Below, piece after piece: positions 10,875 through 24,096 of a stretch of 64,000 bases of DNA; the stretch's first letter is position 1; each line of letters begins with the position of its first letter. The position numbers and the translations under genes were made by a program. The notes beneath the pieces are model-generated. The model ran no database searches. It was not told the DNA's origin and saw only the letters and a list, made by a program, of their open reading frames with translations. This DNA is from Ophioderma brevispina. Lineage: Eukaryota; Echinodermata; Ophiuroidea; Amphilepidida; Ophiodermatidae. The stretch covers positions 203,501 through 267,500 of the forward strand of contig JAMKCH010079093.1 of NCBI GenBank assembly GCA_023653785.1, given 5' to 3'.

Positions 10875-12649
10875 ATATCAATCTCTATTAATTCTACAGG
10901 GTATAAACACGTGTGTGAAAAGTCAGTAGTCATTAACTTCATGTAAACACGATTGGTCTTTACCTTTATCTCTACAAATTTTCAATGACTGCAAACAGTT
11001 CGACAGTTCGTTGGACATGGAATTTGTTTTGATATTGTTAAATGGTGCTTTTGCGGTAATATCTCCCGCATAAGGCTTATGTGTTACCTCCAGCGAGCGT
11101 ATACCAAAACCCATATGTTAATATTATAACCTAGACATAAAATATAAAAGATATAAATGGGTTTAAGCTTATTAAGTAAACATTACATTATACAAATTAT
11201 ACAACAGGCTCCCAAATGAGATAAAACTGCGATCCTGACATTTTCTGAATGTTGGCATTCAAACTAAGAAAGACGACAGATTCAGATACGATGACTGTTA
11301 ATTCACGGTGGCAACCTGGCAGTAAACTATACATATTATTTTTGACCCCCTGTAGTCGTATTGTCGTAAAGTTGACATAAGACTGAATTCAATCCGGTAA
11401 AGAGCTTTCATTTCATTAGAATCAGAGTATTTGGAATTATAACATTATGATTATGTTCGCCGCTGAGACATAGAAAAAAGTATTCAATATGATTATCGTC
11501 GTCCGATCGTCTTCTTCGGTGGTCCAAGTGTTGCACAACAATAGTGTTACAGATTTTATACCTCCTCTGCAACGTGTGAGTCAAATCTAAGTCCGCGTTT
11601 TCATCAGTGTGGCATTCTTCTTTACTTGTGATATAGCATCGTTGAGGCTATAGCAGACTCTCCTGTTTTACACAGTTTAGAAGCTACACCACGTTCTGCC
11701 CCGAGCCTTGAAGAGGTCTCGTGATTTGCTTGCAGACAATATGGTAAAAAATCCGCCAGCCGTCCTATCAATTTCACATAACTGTAAATGACAATTGGAC
11801 ATTCCACCTCAAATATTCCAAAATATCAGAGCCTTTACCTCGACTCTGTTCTACTCCCACGTAATGCGACTTTGAAAACACACGGTTTTGTTTGGCAGAA
11901 GCCATAATTAGGAAGGTTCTTATGTTGAGGGGGGCTTTAAGACAAAATGGTCAGTAGTATGATGGTCCACGGCTTAAAAATCGACCTTCCTATTTATTCC
12001 TTTCATATAACGAAATGGACATTGCAAAAACAACATGCTATTTCCAGCGGTTGCAATAGACGATAGTCCATTCTTAATCATGTCCATCGTTGATATACAG
12101 AAATATATTAATTAACTTTGTTTTCTTTAAGAGCTTTCATTTTACATAAACATTTTCAAATAAAACTTTCGCATGATTCCATTGTTTATGTCATTATAAA
12201 TGTTTGAGTTACCATAAAAATTGCCTTTAGTTTGAAGTTATGGTGTAATTATAACGCTCTCAAGAGGTTGTTGACAAATATTCAGACTACACGCACTGCA
12301 AAAATAGCAGCAAAAAAAGCCCAATACAGATTCAGCTCTGGAAGTATTCCTAACATTCTGGGTGACCAGTTGACCAACGGATTGTTTCACATTCGTCCAT
12401 TGAGATTCCCAAGAAACAAGCATGTTTTTATAACTTCATTTCTTCAGTCTTGTGTAAAGTTAGGACTGATATACAAATATTTGATGTAATCATAAGCTAT
12501 TTAATTGGACCAATGTCATATTCCAAAAATATTAAATTTTATTGTTAATTATTGGTTTAAAAGCCAAATAATCAAACACTCTTAATTAATGTTGACCTTG
12601 AATGAACTGGTTAACGATTTCAGCTAATTAACCGCTCGGCGCGGGCTCG

Positions 12650-12715
12650 CTCCACTCACTACAACTCACCACTCACTCACTCACTCACTCACGTCACTCA
12701 CTCACTCACTCACTC
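12650..12715. repeat. TCAC microsatellite in unit A
   Basis: An interrupted run of CACT/TCAC repeats. The same position is occupied in units B and C, so the microsatellite belongs to the ancestral unit. Confidence 0.9.
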
Positions 12716-13330
12716 TGAGTCAGATGCACCCACATTCACTCACTCACTCCTCTAGAGTAAAGATAACCACAAATAGATGCAATGATATATGAACTTCCTT
12801 TTCGTTCTTGTTTGTCATGCTGATATAGCAAAATCAAATCACATTCTCTTGTTCTTCACTTAAGTTTAACACTCAACCCGCACTAAACCGAAATTTACTA
12901 CTGCAAATAATATACAAATCCCTTGAAACCATTTTTGTCCCTTTTTGATGAACTGTGGCTTAGATTTTGGTCTGAAGACATCATGCAAATTTCGAGCAAA
13001 TTTTCCTAAAACAACGGAGGTGAGGATACGTTCTGTCTCTTACAAATTTGTAAGGACTCCTATTGCCAAAATGTGTTTGAGTGTTACTTAACAAACAGTG
13101 TAAAGAATCGGTAAAATGTGGCTGACAACATCATAGTTTGTGCTATAACGTCGACATTGGTTGTTATATACCGCTAAATCTTCTAAGCCTTTTTTCGAAA
13201 CTTTTGTTTCTTATTCTTGAACCAGTGCTAAAATGCTAGGGAAATTTGAGTAAGTAAGGCTCATGTAACTTGGAACAATGGCCTTTTGATATAAGATGTG
13301 CATCCTTGCCTCCCTGCTCGTAAGTACGTC

Positions 13331-13800
13331 CTCATACCCCTATGACTCGAACAGACTATTCAAAAGATATGGAATTTATTTGCTTCATATTCAAAGAACG
13401 TACTTAGTGTCAACAAATTGACAACCCCCAGGTTATTAATTTTAACCCCAAAAATAAAAAAAAAAAAAAAACAGAATACAATGCGTCTACTTGGGAATGC
13501 TACAAACGAACAATTTGGACAGTTTTAACCAACTTCGAAATGGAATCTACAATTGTGGGTTCAAATACAAAGAACGGCAATTATGTCACAATTGATAAAG
13601 GTTATATACATACAAAAAGGGACACAATGTGTTCGTCGTGAATGCTACATATGCAAATGGGCAAGTTTAAACCAACTAGGCAAAGGGAAACTTCAATGTT
13701 TTTTATCATTTCAAATATGCAATGCAACCAATTCTGCCCTTCTAAAAAGCAAAGGGGAAGCATGTTTCTAATTTCATTCCCTAAGAGTTTCAAGTATTTT
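13331..13800. repeat. Collapsed version of the 288-bp internal tandem repeat (unit A)
   Basis: Corresponds to 22485-23040 in unit B, where two 288-base repeats occur in tandem. Here the junction reads 'ggaatctacaattgtgggttcaaatacaaagaacgg', so about one repeat length is missing. A poly-A-rich stretch at 13449-13470 is private to this unit. Confidence 0.6.
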
Positions 13801-15455
13801 CATATGTCCCTTTTTCTTATTATATTGGATTAAGGCAAGAGAAATATTATATATATTTACTATTCAGTAAATGACTTCCTAAACGAAGTATTAGCTGAAT
13901 GCTATTATATAAAATTCTACTTTAAGGTATGGAGGGATTTGAGAAAGCTTTTGCGATGAGAGTTTTTAAGGTTAAATGGAATATAACGAGCGAGTTCTGC
14001 AATTGACTAGAAATTAGAACGAACCTAAATGATTACCCATCGCATGCATGTCTATGCACAATGACGTTGCCAGCCGTAAATGGTCAGTAGGGACAAGAGA
14101 TTCTCAAGGACTTGTCTCGCTCAAGGAGATACAGAAGTCTAAAGGGTTGTTTCAAAGCAATCTTCATACATTACTTTTGTAAGAATTGTATGTATCACGA
14201 ATATACCCCTTCCTTATAATCTTACCTGATAATATGGAACTTTACGTCTTGCTTTGAGGTCTACTGGACTGGCTTTCTATAACATGAACCATTCATTTTG
14301 TATTTAATAAATGAACTTTTTATCATATCCCTAAACCGTCTTACATCCTTCAAACAATATGGTTTTAGGGATTTCAAAGATTTCAGCATCCGTAGTCAGG
14401 ATCTATGGGCAGTGGGGAAATCCTTTCTGTAAGATTTTAAGGAATTTAGAAGTTTCTAATTTTAGCGGAGTTTAAAGCCTTAAGTACACTTCCGGAAAAA
14501 AAATTAAAGGAGTCTTTAGAAGATAAGTGGAATGTTCTCTACGTGCATTTGTTGTATTCCATACTCTTAAATATTATATTCTGTAAAATGAGATGATATA
14601 AGTAAAAAAAACCGAAAAAGGCCGTGGCGAAACATATGTGTCTTCAAAGCTGAGATGGCAATTGCCCAAACTGTATATAGCTAGCTGAAAGTACAAATAC
14701 AAAAAATTTGCTCTCGCGGTTATTATTGGTCAAAACTTATCAAAGCCACTATGTGCCGATGGATAAAAGTTCTATGTCGGGTCGGAAATCGTAATTAAAA
14801 AGAAACGACGATTGTATAATGTTAAAGATGTAGTCGAATGCCGCTTTACCAAAGCGGCTAATATACTTTTATACTTGACTCATCGTATTGCAAGGACTCG
14901 GGAAAAAAGACCGTGCTCAAAGGACATTACGCAAAAAGCTCAAATTCGTCTTGATCAACTATATCCAAATAACATACTTGGGGTTGTTGCTAACTCTTGC
15001 TCAAGTTCTCGATAGGTGTATGCGTAAAAGGGAGTGAAAATGGCTTATATACGATTTGGTGGTTGTTTGGTTTATGCGGATCGATCATTCTTTCGCCTCC
15101 CAAATGCATGGCGATCCTGTTGCAACATTGCTACAAACAAGTTAAACGGAACCCACAGCAATGAAATGCAAGGGAGGGAAAGTGCATGGAATAGATGCTG
15201 AAGTTACCAGGGAGCAATGGAAAAGAATAAAATGTGTACAAAGCAAAGCTTTTTATAAGTTGAGACAAAAAATGACAAAAAATCACCGTTTAGGGTTTTT
15301 CTTCACATATAGGAAAAAGTTAAAGGCATGTCATCACTGATTGTTAGTTATCCATTAAATGAGGGATATATAAGCGGTATGATATATGAACGACGCTTTA
15401 GACATAAGTCATAGGCGAACTCGGTTTGGTACACATTTTCATATCTTTCAATGAA

Positions 15456-15813
15456 AGGGGACACTATCAGTGATTCACCCGAACGAGCAGAAATGTTTAA
15501 ACATTTTCAGAAAGAGCTTAAAATTAAGAATAGGTCTTATAGAAGATGAGATGTTTAATTTTTGCAACTGAAAATTTACAGAAAAAAAAAGAAGAAAACA
15601 GCGTTACAAAGAACGATCTCCCATTGAATTAAGTGTGGTAGAAAGTGTCAGTACGGAGAGTAATGACTAAAAAATCTCAGATTTGTTCTGATGTTTGTTT
15701 TCAGTCTTAGCACTGGCAGGGTAGTAGGATACCTATGGTTTGTTACAGACATGCAAAAACTCTGATTGTGCTAATTTTTCGAATTTCTGATTTAGCAACT
15801 ACTGATAGTGCCT
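15456..15813. mobile_element. TTAA-flanked MITE, family 2, copy in unit A
   Basis: Orthologous to the insertion at 25203-25562 in unit B and absent from C and D. The left end reads TGAA-AGGGGACACTATCAG and the right end CTGATAGTGCCT-TTAA. Interior sequence matches the B copy throughout. No coding capacity. Confidence 0.8.
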
Positions 15814-18800
15814 TTAAGTAATTGCAGACAATTAAATGCCTTAACAGAACAATTTCGTGAGACGAGAAGGAAATTGTAATAAGGGCCAAATTTAGTGAAA
15901 AACTATAAACTCATCTATGTTGAATTAATCAATTTCGTGTTTTGGGTTAATTCATTTGATCTCATAACTGTAATCGATAAAGCTTAGCTAAATGGAATCT
16001 CTTCTGGTCAGTAGATCTTTATAGAACGTGTTTATTCCGGTATCATCCATGTTTCTTGTATGGCCTTACATAATTTAATAAATGCAACTAAAATCTATCT
16101 GACTGAAATACTGAAGGATGGAAAACACCAAAATGAGCATTAAGGTTCGTGAACAAACTTATTATTGAATTTCAAAGGATTTGTAATAACTATTCACCGT
16201 CGTGATATTGAAACGACCAAATGCATAAAAATTTAAGAGTTGAATTTGCGAAAAATAGGTTATAGACTTTAAACATGTTTAAATAAATCATACAAACGCA
16301 TATTTGTTATCAATAAATAAATTGTCATATACCAATTACATTTAGTACCATAGGTATTCAAATGGATACATTAAACTAATTACTAAATAAATACTGTATC
16401 ATGCATCAAGGTACAGCCATCTTGCTACTCGATGATACTATTTTAGCCACCCAAAAACTCGTTAACAAAATTACTTATCTGAAAATGGTGACATTAGAAT
16501 GGCGAAAAGGGAGATAAAAGATACCAACAATTTGCAGGTTCGCGTTGCGTATTTGTTGCTCAACGCATATTGTCAGAAACATTTATTGTTCCAGTATTCA
16601 GAGTGCGGTCCAAGGACACTCATATGGATAACGCCCTGTAGTACTATCAAAAAACCGGAGATCCGCCAGTTTACTGGCCTTATTTACATCAGTTTTACGG
16701 GCGGCTTTAAAAGAACGTTAGCAAACATTTTTGTTGCAAACACAAAAAAACTATTTGAAGATGACTGGAACTTCCTTGAGAACTTGGACAGGAGACTGCT
16801 TAAAAACTTCCTAGTCCCTGCAAAAACCCACTTACATCAATGATAATGTCGAGTCTTGAGAAAGGATTGACAAAAACATTTTCTTGAAAAACGTTTGAAA
16901 AACTGAAACGGCTTTCTTAAAAACGTTTGTTTAAGTGTAACAGTTTGAGGTAAATGTTTTATAGCATTTTGAGAACAAACATAAGGAAAAAATAAAAAAA
17001 ACCTAATACTAACAGTTTTTGTAGAATGTTCTTCATCATGTTTTTGTGTTTGCTGGGAAAAGACGAGTACACGTGCCAGATTATGCAAATCGTTTAAAAC
17101 AATATGCAAATGTTGGAAACCAATGAAAGAAAAGACTCATTCATTTACCTTTTTAGGGGGATGAAGATCAAATACAGAAAGGTAAGGTTCCTGCCATAAG
17201 GACTTTGATTATATCACAGATATATAGAAAAATACGGAAATAAATAGTATCAGGTTATAAAATTTTTCAGGATGTGTCCTGATGCTGTATGTAAGGGAGC
17301 AACATAATCAAGTCCCAAAGATTTCCCCGTGTGCTATTTAAGAAATGAGGGGGTGTAGTTTGACTCCAATTGCGTTCATATGTATACAAACGTTGGTTCA
17401 TGTACAAGGGATTGAAAACGGTCCAGTTTTCCTATCTTGCGATTTATTATTAACATATTGAAAAAAACTGTTAATGGTCATTTACTTGGGGGGGGTAACG
17501 GCTCAGAAATGCTCCCGATCCTTTCCAAAAGTGTATCAAATTGTTCTTCCCATGTGTATAAAATGAAAATATAGTTTAACTAGTTTACGTAATCTCTTGC
17601 ATGGTGTCGGGCTTATTATAACAGATTGCTACAGGGTCACTGCCCTACATGGTTTATATTTCGAAGATGTGATATATAGTGTGAATGAGCACTTTTTGCC
17701 ATAATATTACCGTTATAATTTGGAATTAGTGCAATAACTCTTTTTAAATTTAACCCAATCGTGACCGTGAACAATTTTTGGCATGTTATGCTAAGTTCAA
17801 AAGATAGACAAACTATGCGTGTATTATTCAGTGTGAAGAAGAATAAAAATCAATAATTTAGCTCAATTGATATTTACATTTTTTTACCCCTGTAAAAACT
17901 TTCACCCCTTATTCCGCAATTAGCACAAGGGGGACTCTTGGAGATGTTGAGATTGGGTATAACAAAATACCTAGGAACACTCCTGGACTAAATCAGCTAC
18001 TTACTACTATCCGCCTTCTGGCTTACCTTCAATGGGGTCTGTCACGTCCAAAGTGGCACTTATTTTAAAAATGAATTAAAATGTCAAAATGACACAAAAT
18101 CATGAAAGAACGTTGTTTGGCAGACAGTAAGCCAGATCAATCTGAACTCCTGAAATCTTCTTCACCTGCATAGGGACATTAAAATGGCTCTGCAGTTCCA
18201 AATAAACTCGGAATCTGAGTGGTTGTCCGTTACATACCGGTGAATTACTTATCAATAACGCCATATTGCTTTTATTCAGAAATCCAAAATAGATGGCCAT
18301 TTTTATTACTATTCATGAAAATGTGCAACCTTACGATTGACATACCATAACATGTAAAATTATACTATTTGGCTTAGTATTTATAGTGGAAAAATAGTTT
18401 ACTTCGGCGAAGTACGTATGTAAGCAAAATTAACAATATTTCCCTTAATCCCATGGCCAACTTAGAGAGCACGTAATCTTTAAATATTCTTATTTGTGTT
18501 TTTATTCGCAAGAATGTCATAAATTAGGATTCGTTTGGGGAGAAGGTTTGAAGATTTTTTTTATTTTTTTAGAATATAGGTAAATGGAAAGTCCGAACTA
18601 CATTTATCATAGTCCAACCGCTGGGAAATGTGGGAACATTGTAAAATAAAGGGGTAAACGAGTACATGGTGAAATTTGAAATCAATCATATTGGGTTTGA
18701 AATGCGAACTAACGTAATTTGTCTCATTATAAAAGAAGTGAAAAAGTATATATAGTTTGTCTGAGTTCTACTTAGTTATACGTGGCTACAGCACTGATAA

Positions 18801-19237
18801 GATTCAAGGTCCTCCTGGGTAAAATTATGCAATGCTCAGATTTTGGTGAAGTTTGTCAAATTATTGCTCTGGTCATACTGAATCAGAAAAATACACTTAC
18901 ACTTATATGTGAGAGGTCTGTGTATCAACATGGAGGTTCAGATTTTGGGTGACCAATACATGTATACCTTTTACAGTTTGGCCCACTAATTATGCAACAA
19001 ATGCCGAACATTTCTGGGTTGTAGGCCCGTAGGCCGTGCTGGGAAATAGGGCATCTATTTTTCCTTTAACCATGTACTGTTTGTATACTGCCAACGATGC
19101 TCCGGGACCTGTTCACAATAGTATGATTAGTTGTTTAATGACAAGAATTTTGTCCCATACCTTGTATATCTTAATTAAATTCAATTCACCAATTAAAATT
19201 GTCGATCACGTGCATTTTTGACACACCAGCTAGTTAA

Positions 19238-19605
19238 GACATCTATCAGTGATTTACGAAATCAGAAAATCGAAAAATCATCAAAAATCAGATTTTTGCA
19301 TCTCTGCAACAAAATAGGTATCCTATCATACCCTACAAATTAATAGGACCATAAGACCCTGATAGGACAAAAGCGATATTTTAGGCATTAGTGTCCGTTC
19401 GGAACTCCTACATCACGTAATTGAATGGAGTTATCGTATCTGATCTTTGAATACTGCCGTTTTTCTTTCCTTTTTCCGTTCTGCCAATTGTCTTCAGTTG
19501 GAAACAGTACTTATAAGAAGTATACAGAGCTTGTTCCGTCACTTTTATTCGCTATTCCTGTAAATTTTAAATTTTTTATTTTTCGGATAAATCACTGATA
19601 TGTCT
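19238..19605. mobile_element. TTAA-flanked MITE, family 2, unit A-specific copy
   Basis: The left flank is TTAA at 19234-19237 followed by GACATCTATCAGTGATTTAC; the right end is AATCACTGATATGTC followed by TTTGAA. The empty site is TTAA at 29029-29032 in unit B. The interior, read in reverse, matches the family at 25203-25562: 'aaaaatcagatttttg', 'ataggtatcctat', 'ataccct' and 'acacgtaattgaatgg' or near versions occur in the same order. It is therefore the same family inserted in the opposite orientation. No transposase ORF. Confidence 0.8.
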
Positions 19606-20753
19606 TTGAAATGATGTCTAACATATTCATATAATCATAATACAACATACAATTTAATGGGTATCGTGTTCGTAGACCAATTTGTAAAAAAAGGGGTCTG
19701 GAAGAAATTCTGTTTTGCAAAGCCCAATTCAAAACTTTGGCAAGATGATATACTTATCTTTTTTGTCTTTTTTACTGGTGCTAAGCAGAACCATACGAGC
19801 ATGTGTTGCGTGTATCGCTAACGCAAAGAGGATCAGATTTTTTGTTATGAATCAGCGACATTTGACCAACAGCCTGAGCTCTGATTTTTTTTCAGGTAAA
19901 AAGAGATAACCATAAGTAATAGTTTACGCTAGACTACACTAGACATGGTTGTTATTCGCTGATTCCGACTATTTCCTATGAGAGATCCTCTGGATTGAAT
20001 TTGAAAAGCAGTGTGCACTGTAATCATGTTACTACGGTATAGAGAGTTGCAAATTGTATACATAATCAACATATTCAATCAAGATATCAATCTCTATTAA
20101 TTCTACAAGGTATAAACAGTTGTAAAAAGTCAGTAGTTATTAACTTAATGTAAACACGACTGTTCTTTACTTTTATCCTTAACAATATTTCAATGAATGC
20201 AAGAGTTCGACAGATCGTTCGACAAGGAATCTGTTTTGATATATTAAAATGTGCTTTTGAGCTAATACATCCCGCATTAAAGGCTTATGTGTTAATTATA
20301 CGAGTGCTTAGCAAACGTTCATATGTTAATATTATTACCTAGGACAGAAAATATGAAAGAATATAAATGGGTTTAAGCTTATTAAGTAAACATTATATTA
20401 TACAAATTATACAAGAGGCTCCCAAATGAGATAAAACTGCGATCCTAGAATTCAGATTCAGATATGATGACTGTCAATTCACAGTGGCAACCTGCAAGTA
20501 TTATTATTTGTGACACCCTGTATGTCGCATTGCCGTAAAGTTGACATAAGACTGAATTCAATCCGGTAAAGGGCTTTCATTTCATTAGAAGTCAGAGTAT
20601 TTGGAATTATACATTATGATTATGTTCGCCCGCTGAGACCTATTGAAAAGATATTCAATAATGATTATCGGCGTCCTATCGTCTAATCTTCGTTGTCCAA
20701 GTGTATGCACAACAATAGTATTGCAGATTTTATACCTCTCTACAACGTGTGTG

Positions 20754-21011
20754 TCAAATCAAAGTCTGCGTTTCAGCAGTATGCTTTTTCTTTACTGGTA
20801 GATAGCATCGGTTGAGGCTAGGCAGACTCTCCTGTTTTACACAGATTTTAGAAGCTACACCACGTTCTGCCCCGAGGCCTTGAAGAGGTCCGTGATTTGC
20901 TTGGAGACAATACGGTAAAAAATCCGCCAGCCGTCCTATCAATTTCACATAACATGCAAATGACAAGTGGACATTCCACCTCAAATATTCCAAATTATCA
21001 GAGACTTTCAC
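20754..21011 (-). other. Recurring minus-strand ORF near the unit start
   Basis: The ORF reads LIGRLADFLPYCLQANHGPL, followed by QGLGAERGVASKICVKQESL. The same peptide appears at 30218-30433 (unit C, minus) and 37191-37406 (unit D inverted segment, plus), and in damaged form at 11622-11807 (unit A, minus). No domain is recognised. The opposite strand is also open for about 60 codons here, and the A copy is frameshifted, so persistence may simply reflect high DNA identity. Confidence 0.2.
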
Positions 21012-21814
21012 CTCGAACTCAGTTGTACTCCCACGTAATGCGACTTTGCAAACACACGGTTCTGTTTGCAGAAGCCAATAATTAGGAAAGGTTCTTATGT
21101 TGGAGGGCAGCTTTAAGACAAAATGTTCAACTAGTATGATGGTCCACGGTTTAAAAATCGACCTTTCCCTAGGTATTCCTTTCTATATAACGAAATAGAC
21201 ATTGCAAAAACAACATGCTATTTCAGCATGGTTGCAATAGACGATAGTCCATTCTTAATCATGTCCATCGTTGATAATACATAAATAAATTATTAATTAA
21301 TAATCATTTCCAAATAAAACTTTCGCATGATTCCATTGTTTATGTCAATATAAATGTTTGAGTTACCATAAAAATTGCCTTTTAGGGTTTGAAAGTTATT
21401 GGGTGTAAATGATAAAGCGGTCAAAGAGGTTGTTGACAAAATATTCAGACTAACAACGCACTGCAAAAATAGCACCATACAGATTCAGCTCTGATATAAT
21501 TCCTAACATGTCTGGGAGACAAGTACCAACGTATTGTTGTCACGTGCGTCCCTTTGACAGTCCAAGCAAAATAATCATGTTTATACTTCATTTCTTCAGT
21601 ATTGTGTAAAGTTAGGACTGATATACAAATATTTGAATGTAATCAGTAAAGCGTATTTATTGTACGAAAATGTCATATTCCATAAATATTAAAATTTTAT
21701 AATTATTGGTTTAAAAGCTTTCAACATGAATACAAATACTTTTCAAATAAGCAAAACCCTCGTAATTAATGTTGACCTTGAATGAACTGGTAACGATTTC
21801 AGCTTAGGGCGGGC

Positions 21815-21868
21815 TCGCTCACTCACTAACTCACTCACTCACTCACTCACTCACTCACTCACTCACTC
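21815..21868. repeat. TCAC microsatellite in unit B
   Basis: Pure TCAC/ACTC run followed by 'tctagagtcaagatg' and a second short TCAC run near 21891-21903. Equivalent to 12650-12715 and 31107-31184. Confidence 0.95.
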
Positions 21869-22499
21869 TAGAGTCAAGATGCACCATCATTCACTCACTC
21901 ACTCTAGAGTCAAGATGAACCACAAAGAGAGGCAATGTATATATGAACTTGCCTTTTTCGTTGTTTGTCATGCTGATATAGCAAAATTCAAATCACATTC
22001 TCTTGTTCCTCACTTAAGTTGACACTAAACCCGCACTAAACTGAAATTTACTACTGCAACAATACAAATCCTTGATAACCGATTATTGTCTTTTGATGAA
22101 CTTGGCTTAGATTTTGTCTGAAGGACATCAGCAAATTTCGAGCAAATTTTCCTTACGTTCTGTCTCTTACAAATTTGTAAGGACTCCTTGATTGCCAAAA
22201 TGTGTTTGAGTGTTACTTAACAAACAAGTGAAAGAATCGGTAAAATGTGGCTGAGCAACATCATAGTTTGTGCTATAACGTCGACATTGGTTGTATATAC
22301 CGTCTAAATCTTCTAAGCCTACTTTCGAAACTTTGTTTTCTTTATTCTTGAACCAGTGCTAAAATGCATAGGGAAATTTGAGTAAGTAAGCTAATGTAAT
22401 TAGGAACAAATGGCCTTTTGATATAAAGATGTGCAGACATTGCCTCCCTGCTCGTAAGTAAGTCTCAATACCGCCATGACTCGAACAGACTATTCAAAA

Positions 22500-23035
22500 C
22501 GATAATGGAATTATTGTGCTTCATATTCAAAGAACGGTAAATTAGTGTCAACAAATTGACCAACCCCAGGTTATATTACATAAAACAGAATACAATGCGT
22601 CTACTTGGGAATGCTACAAACGAAGAATTTGGACAGTTTGAACCAACTTCGCAAATGGAATCTACAATGGTGTTATTATTATTTCAAATACCAACGTGAT
22701 CAATGTCAAGCAATTCTGCGCTTCCAAGCAAAAAGCGGTCGTACATTGTCACTTCCTTGGAGAGTTTTAATAATTTTATATACACCAATGATAATGGAAT
22801 CATTGTGTTTCAAATACAAAGAACGGCAAATTAGTGTCAACAATTGATCAACCCCAGGTTATATACATAAAAAAGGAACACAATGTGTTCGTGAATGCTA
22901 CAAATATTGCAATTGGACAAGTTTAAACCAACTAGGCAAAGGGAGACTTCAAAGTTGTTATCATTTCAAATATCAATGTCAACCAATTCTGCGCTTCTAA
23001 AAAGCAAATGGGGAAAGCGATCTTTTTCATAGTAT
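22500..23035. repeat. 288-bp tandem repeat inside the unit
   Basis: 'gataatggaat' starts at 22501 and 22790. Both copies run through 'aaagaacgg(c/t)aaattagtgtcaaca' and 'tacaatg(c/t)g' to 'caattctgcgcttc'. The same arrangement recurs in unit C at about 31640 and 31930, so it predates the split of B and C. The copies are clearly diverged from each other. Confidence 0.8.
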
Positions 23036-23208
23036 TTTCATATGTACCTTTTCTTATTATATTGGATTAAAGGCAAGAGAAATATAATATATATTTGACC
23101 TATTCAGTAAATGAATTCCTAAAATCGAATTATTAGCTGAATGCTTATTATATAAAATTCTACTTTAAGGTATGGAGGGATTTGAGAAAGCTTTTGCGAT
23201 GAGAGTTT

Positions 23209-24096
23209 TTAAAGGTTAAATGGCATATAAAGAGCGAGTTCTGTCAATTGACTATGAAATAGAACGAAGCTAAATGTATTCCCATCGCATGCATGTCTAT
23301 GCACAATGACGTTGCCAGCCGTACTGGTCAGTAGGGACAAGAGAGTCTAAAGAGACTTGTCTCGCTCAAGGAGATACAGAAGTCTAAAACGGGTTGATTT
23401 CAAAGAAATCTTCATACATGTACTTTTGTAAGAATTGTATGTATCACGACATATACCCCTTCCTTATAATCTTAACCTGATTATATGAATTGTAGTCTTG
23501 CTTTAGAGGTCATACTGGACTGGCCTTTCTATCACATTAACATTTCATTATTTGTATTTAATGAATGAACTTTTTATCATATCCCTAACCGTCAAAAAAA
23601 AAAAAAAAAAAAATCGGGTGTTCAGTAACGAAAATCACAGGGGGGGTGGTAACCACCCCCCCCCCTTCGGGAGTTTTGTTACAAAAAATGGCTCAGGTAG
23701 ACGAGGGTTAAAGGTTAAATGGCATATAAAGAGCGAGTTCTGTCAATTGACTATGAAATAGAACGAAGCGAAATGTATTCCCATCGCATGCATGTCTATG
23801 CACAATGACGTAGCCAGCCGTACTGGTCAGTAGGGACAAGAGAGTCTAAAGAGACTTGTCTCGCTCAAGGAGATACAGAAGTCTAAAACGGGTTGATTTC
23901 AAAGAAATCTTCATACATGTACTTTTGTAAGAATTGTATGTATCACGACATATACCCCTTCCTTATAATCTTAACCTGATTATATGAATTGTAGTCTTGC
24001 TTTAGAGGTCATACTGGACTGGCCTTTCTATCACATTAACATTTCATTATTTTGTATTTAATGAATGAACTTTTTATCATATCCCTAACCGTCTTA
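23209..24096. repeat. 499-bp-period tandem duplication, near-identical
   Basis: 23209-23597 recurs at 23708-24096 with only a few differences (acgttgcc/acgtagcc, gaagct/gaagcg, one extra T). Units A, C and D carry a single copy. The copies are separated by a poly-A run and the right end of a TTAA MITE. Either the duplication is very young or it is an assembly artefact. Confidence 0.9.
23598..23707 (+). mobile_element. Right-end remnant of family-1 TTAA MITE with poly-A head
   Basis: Poly-A, then GGGGGGGTGGTAACCACCCC, then 'agttttgttacaaaaaatggctcaggtagacgaggg' abutting TTAA at 23708-23711. The last bases, read in reverse, are CCCTCGTCTAC, matching the terminus of the full element at 36370-36843. 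The left part of the element is missing and replaced by poly-A. Confidence 0.75.

Larger units (their letters stand above)
9478..19925. repeat. 9.3-kb unit, copy A
   Basis: First complete copy of a large non-coding tandem unit. It starts at 'tttgttattcacgagttcttgagtatttcc', equivalent to 'gttgttattcgctgattccgactatttcc' at 19949 in B and 29359 in C. Subtracting its 1.25-kb insertion gives a period near 9.2 kb, against about 9.41 kb from B to C. Fixed internal landmarks run in the same order in each unit: 'cctcaaatattcc', a TCAC microsatellite, 'ccatcgcatgcatgtctatgcac', and 'ccatgtactgtttgtatactgccaacga' near the end. No ORF stays open across copies with confidence. It holds private insertions at 9628-10874 and 19238-19605. 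Confidence 0.85.

Noticed and set aside
12650..12715. Regular spacing of TCAC units considered as a CRISPR-like array
   Set aside because: There are no spacers; it is a simple microsatellite in a eukaryotic repeat unit.
16499..16843. 114-codon ORF in unit A
   Set aside because: The equivalent stretch in B (26249-26580) is interrupted by stops and indels, so it is not conserved.
23552..23761. ORF across the poly-A and GGTAACC hairpin
   Set aside because: It spans the MITE remnant and a duplication junction; the Lys run is poly-A.
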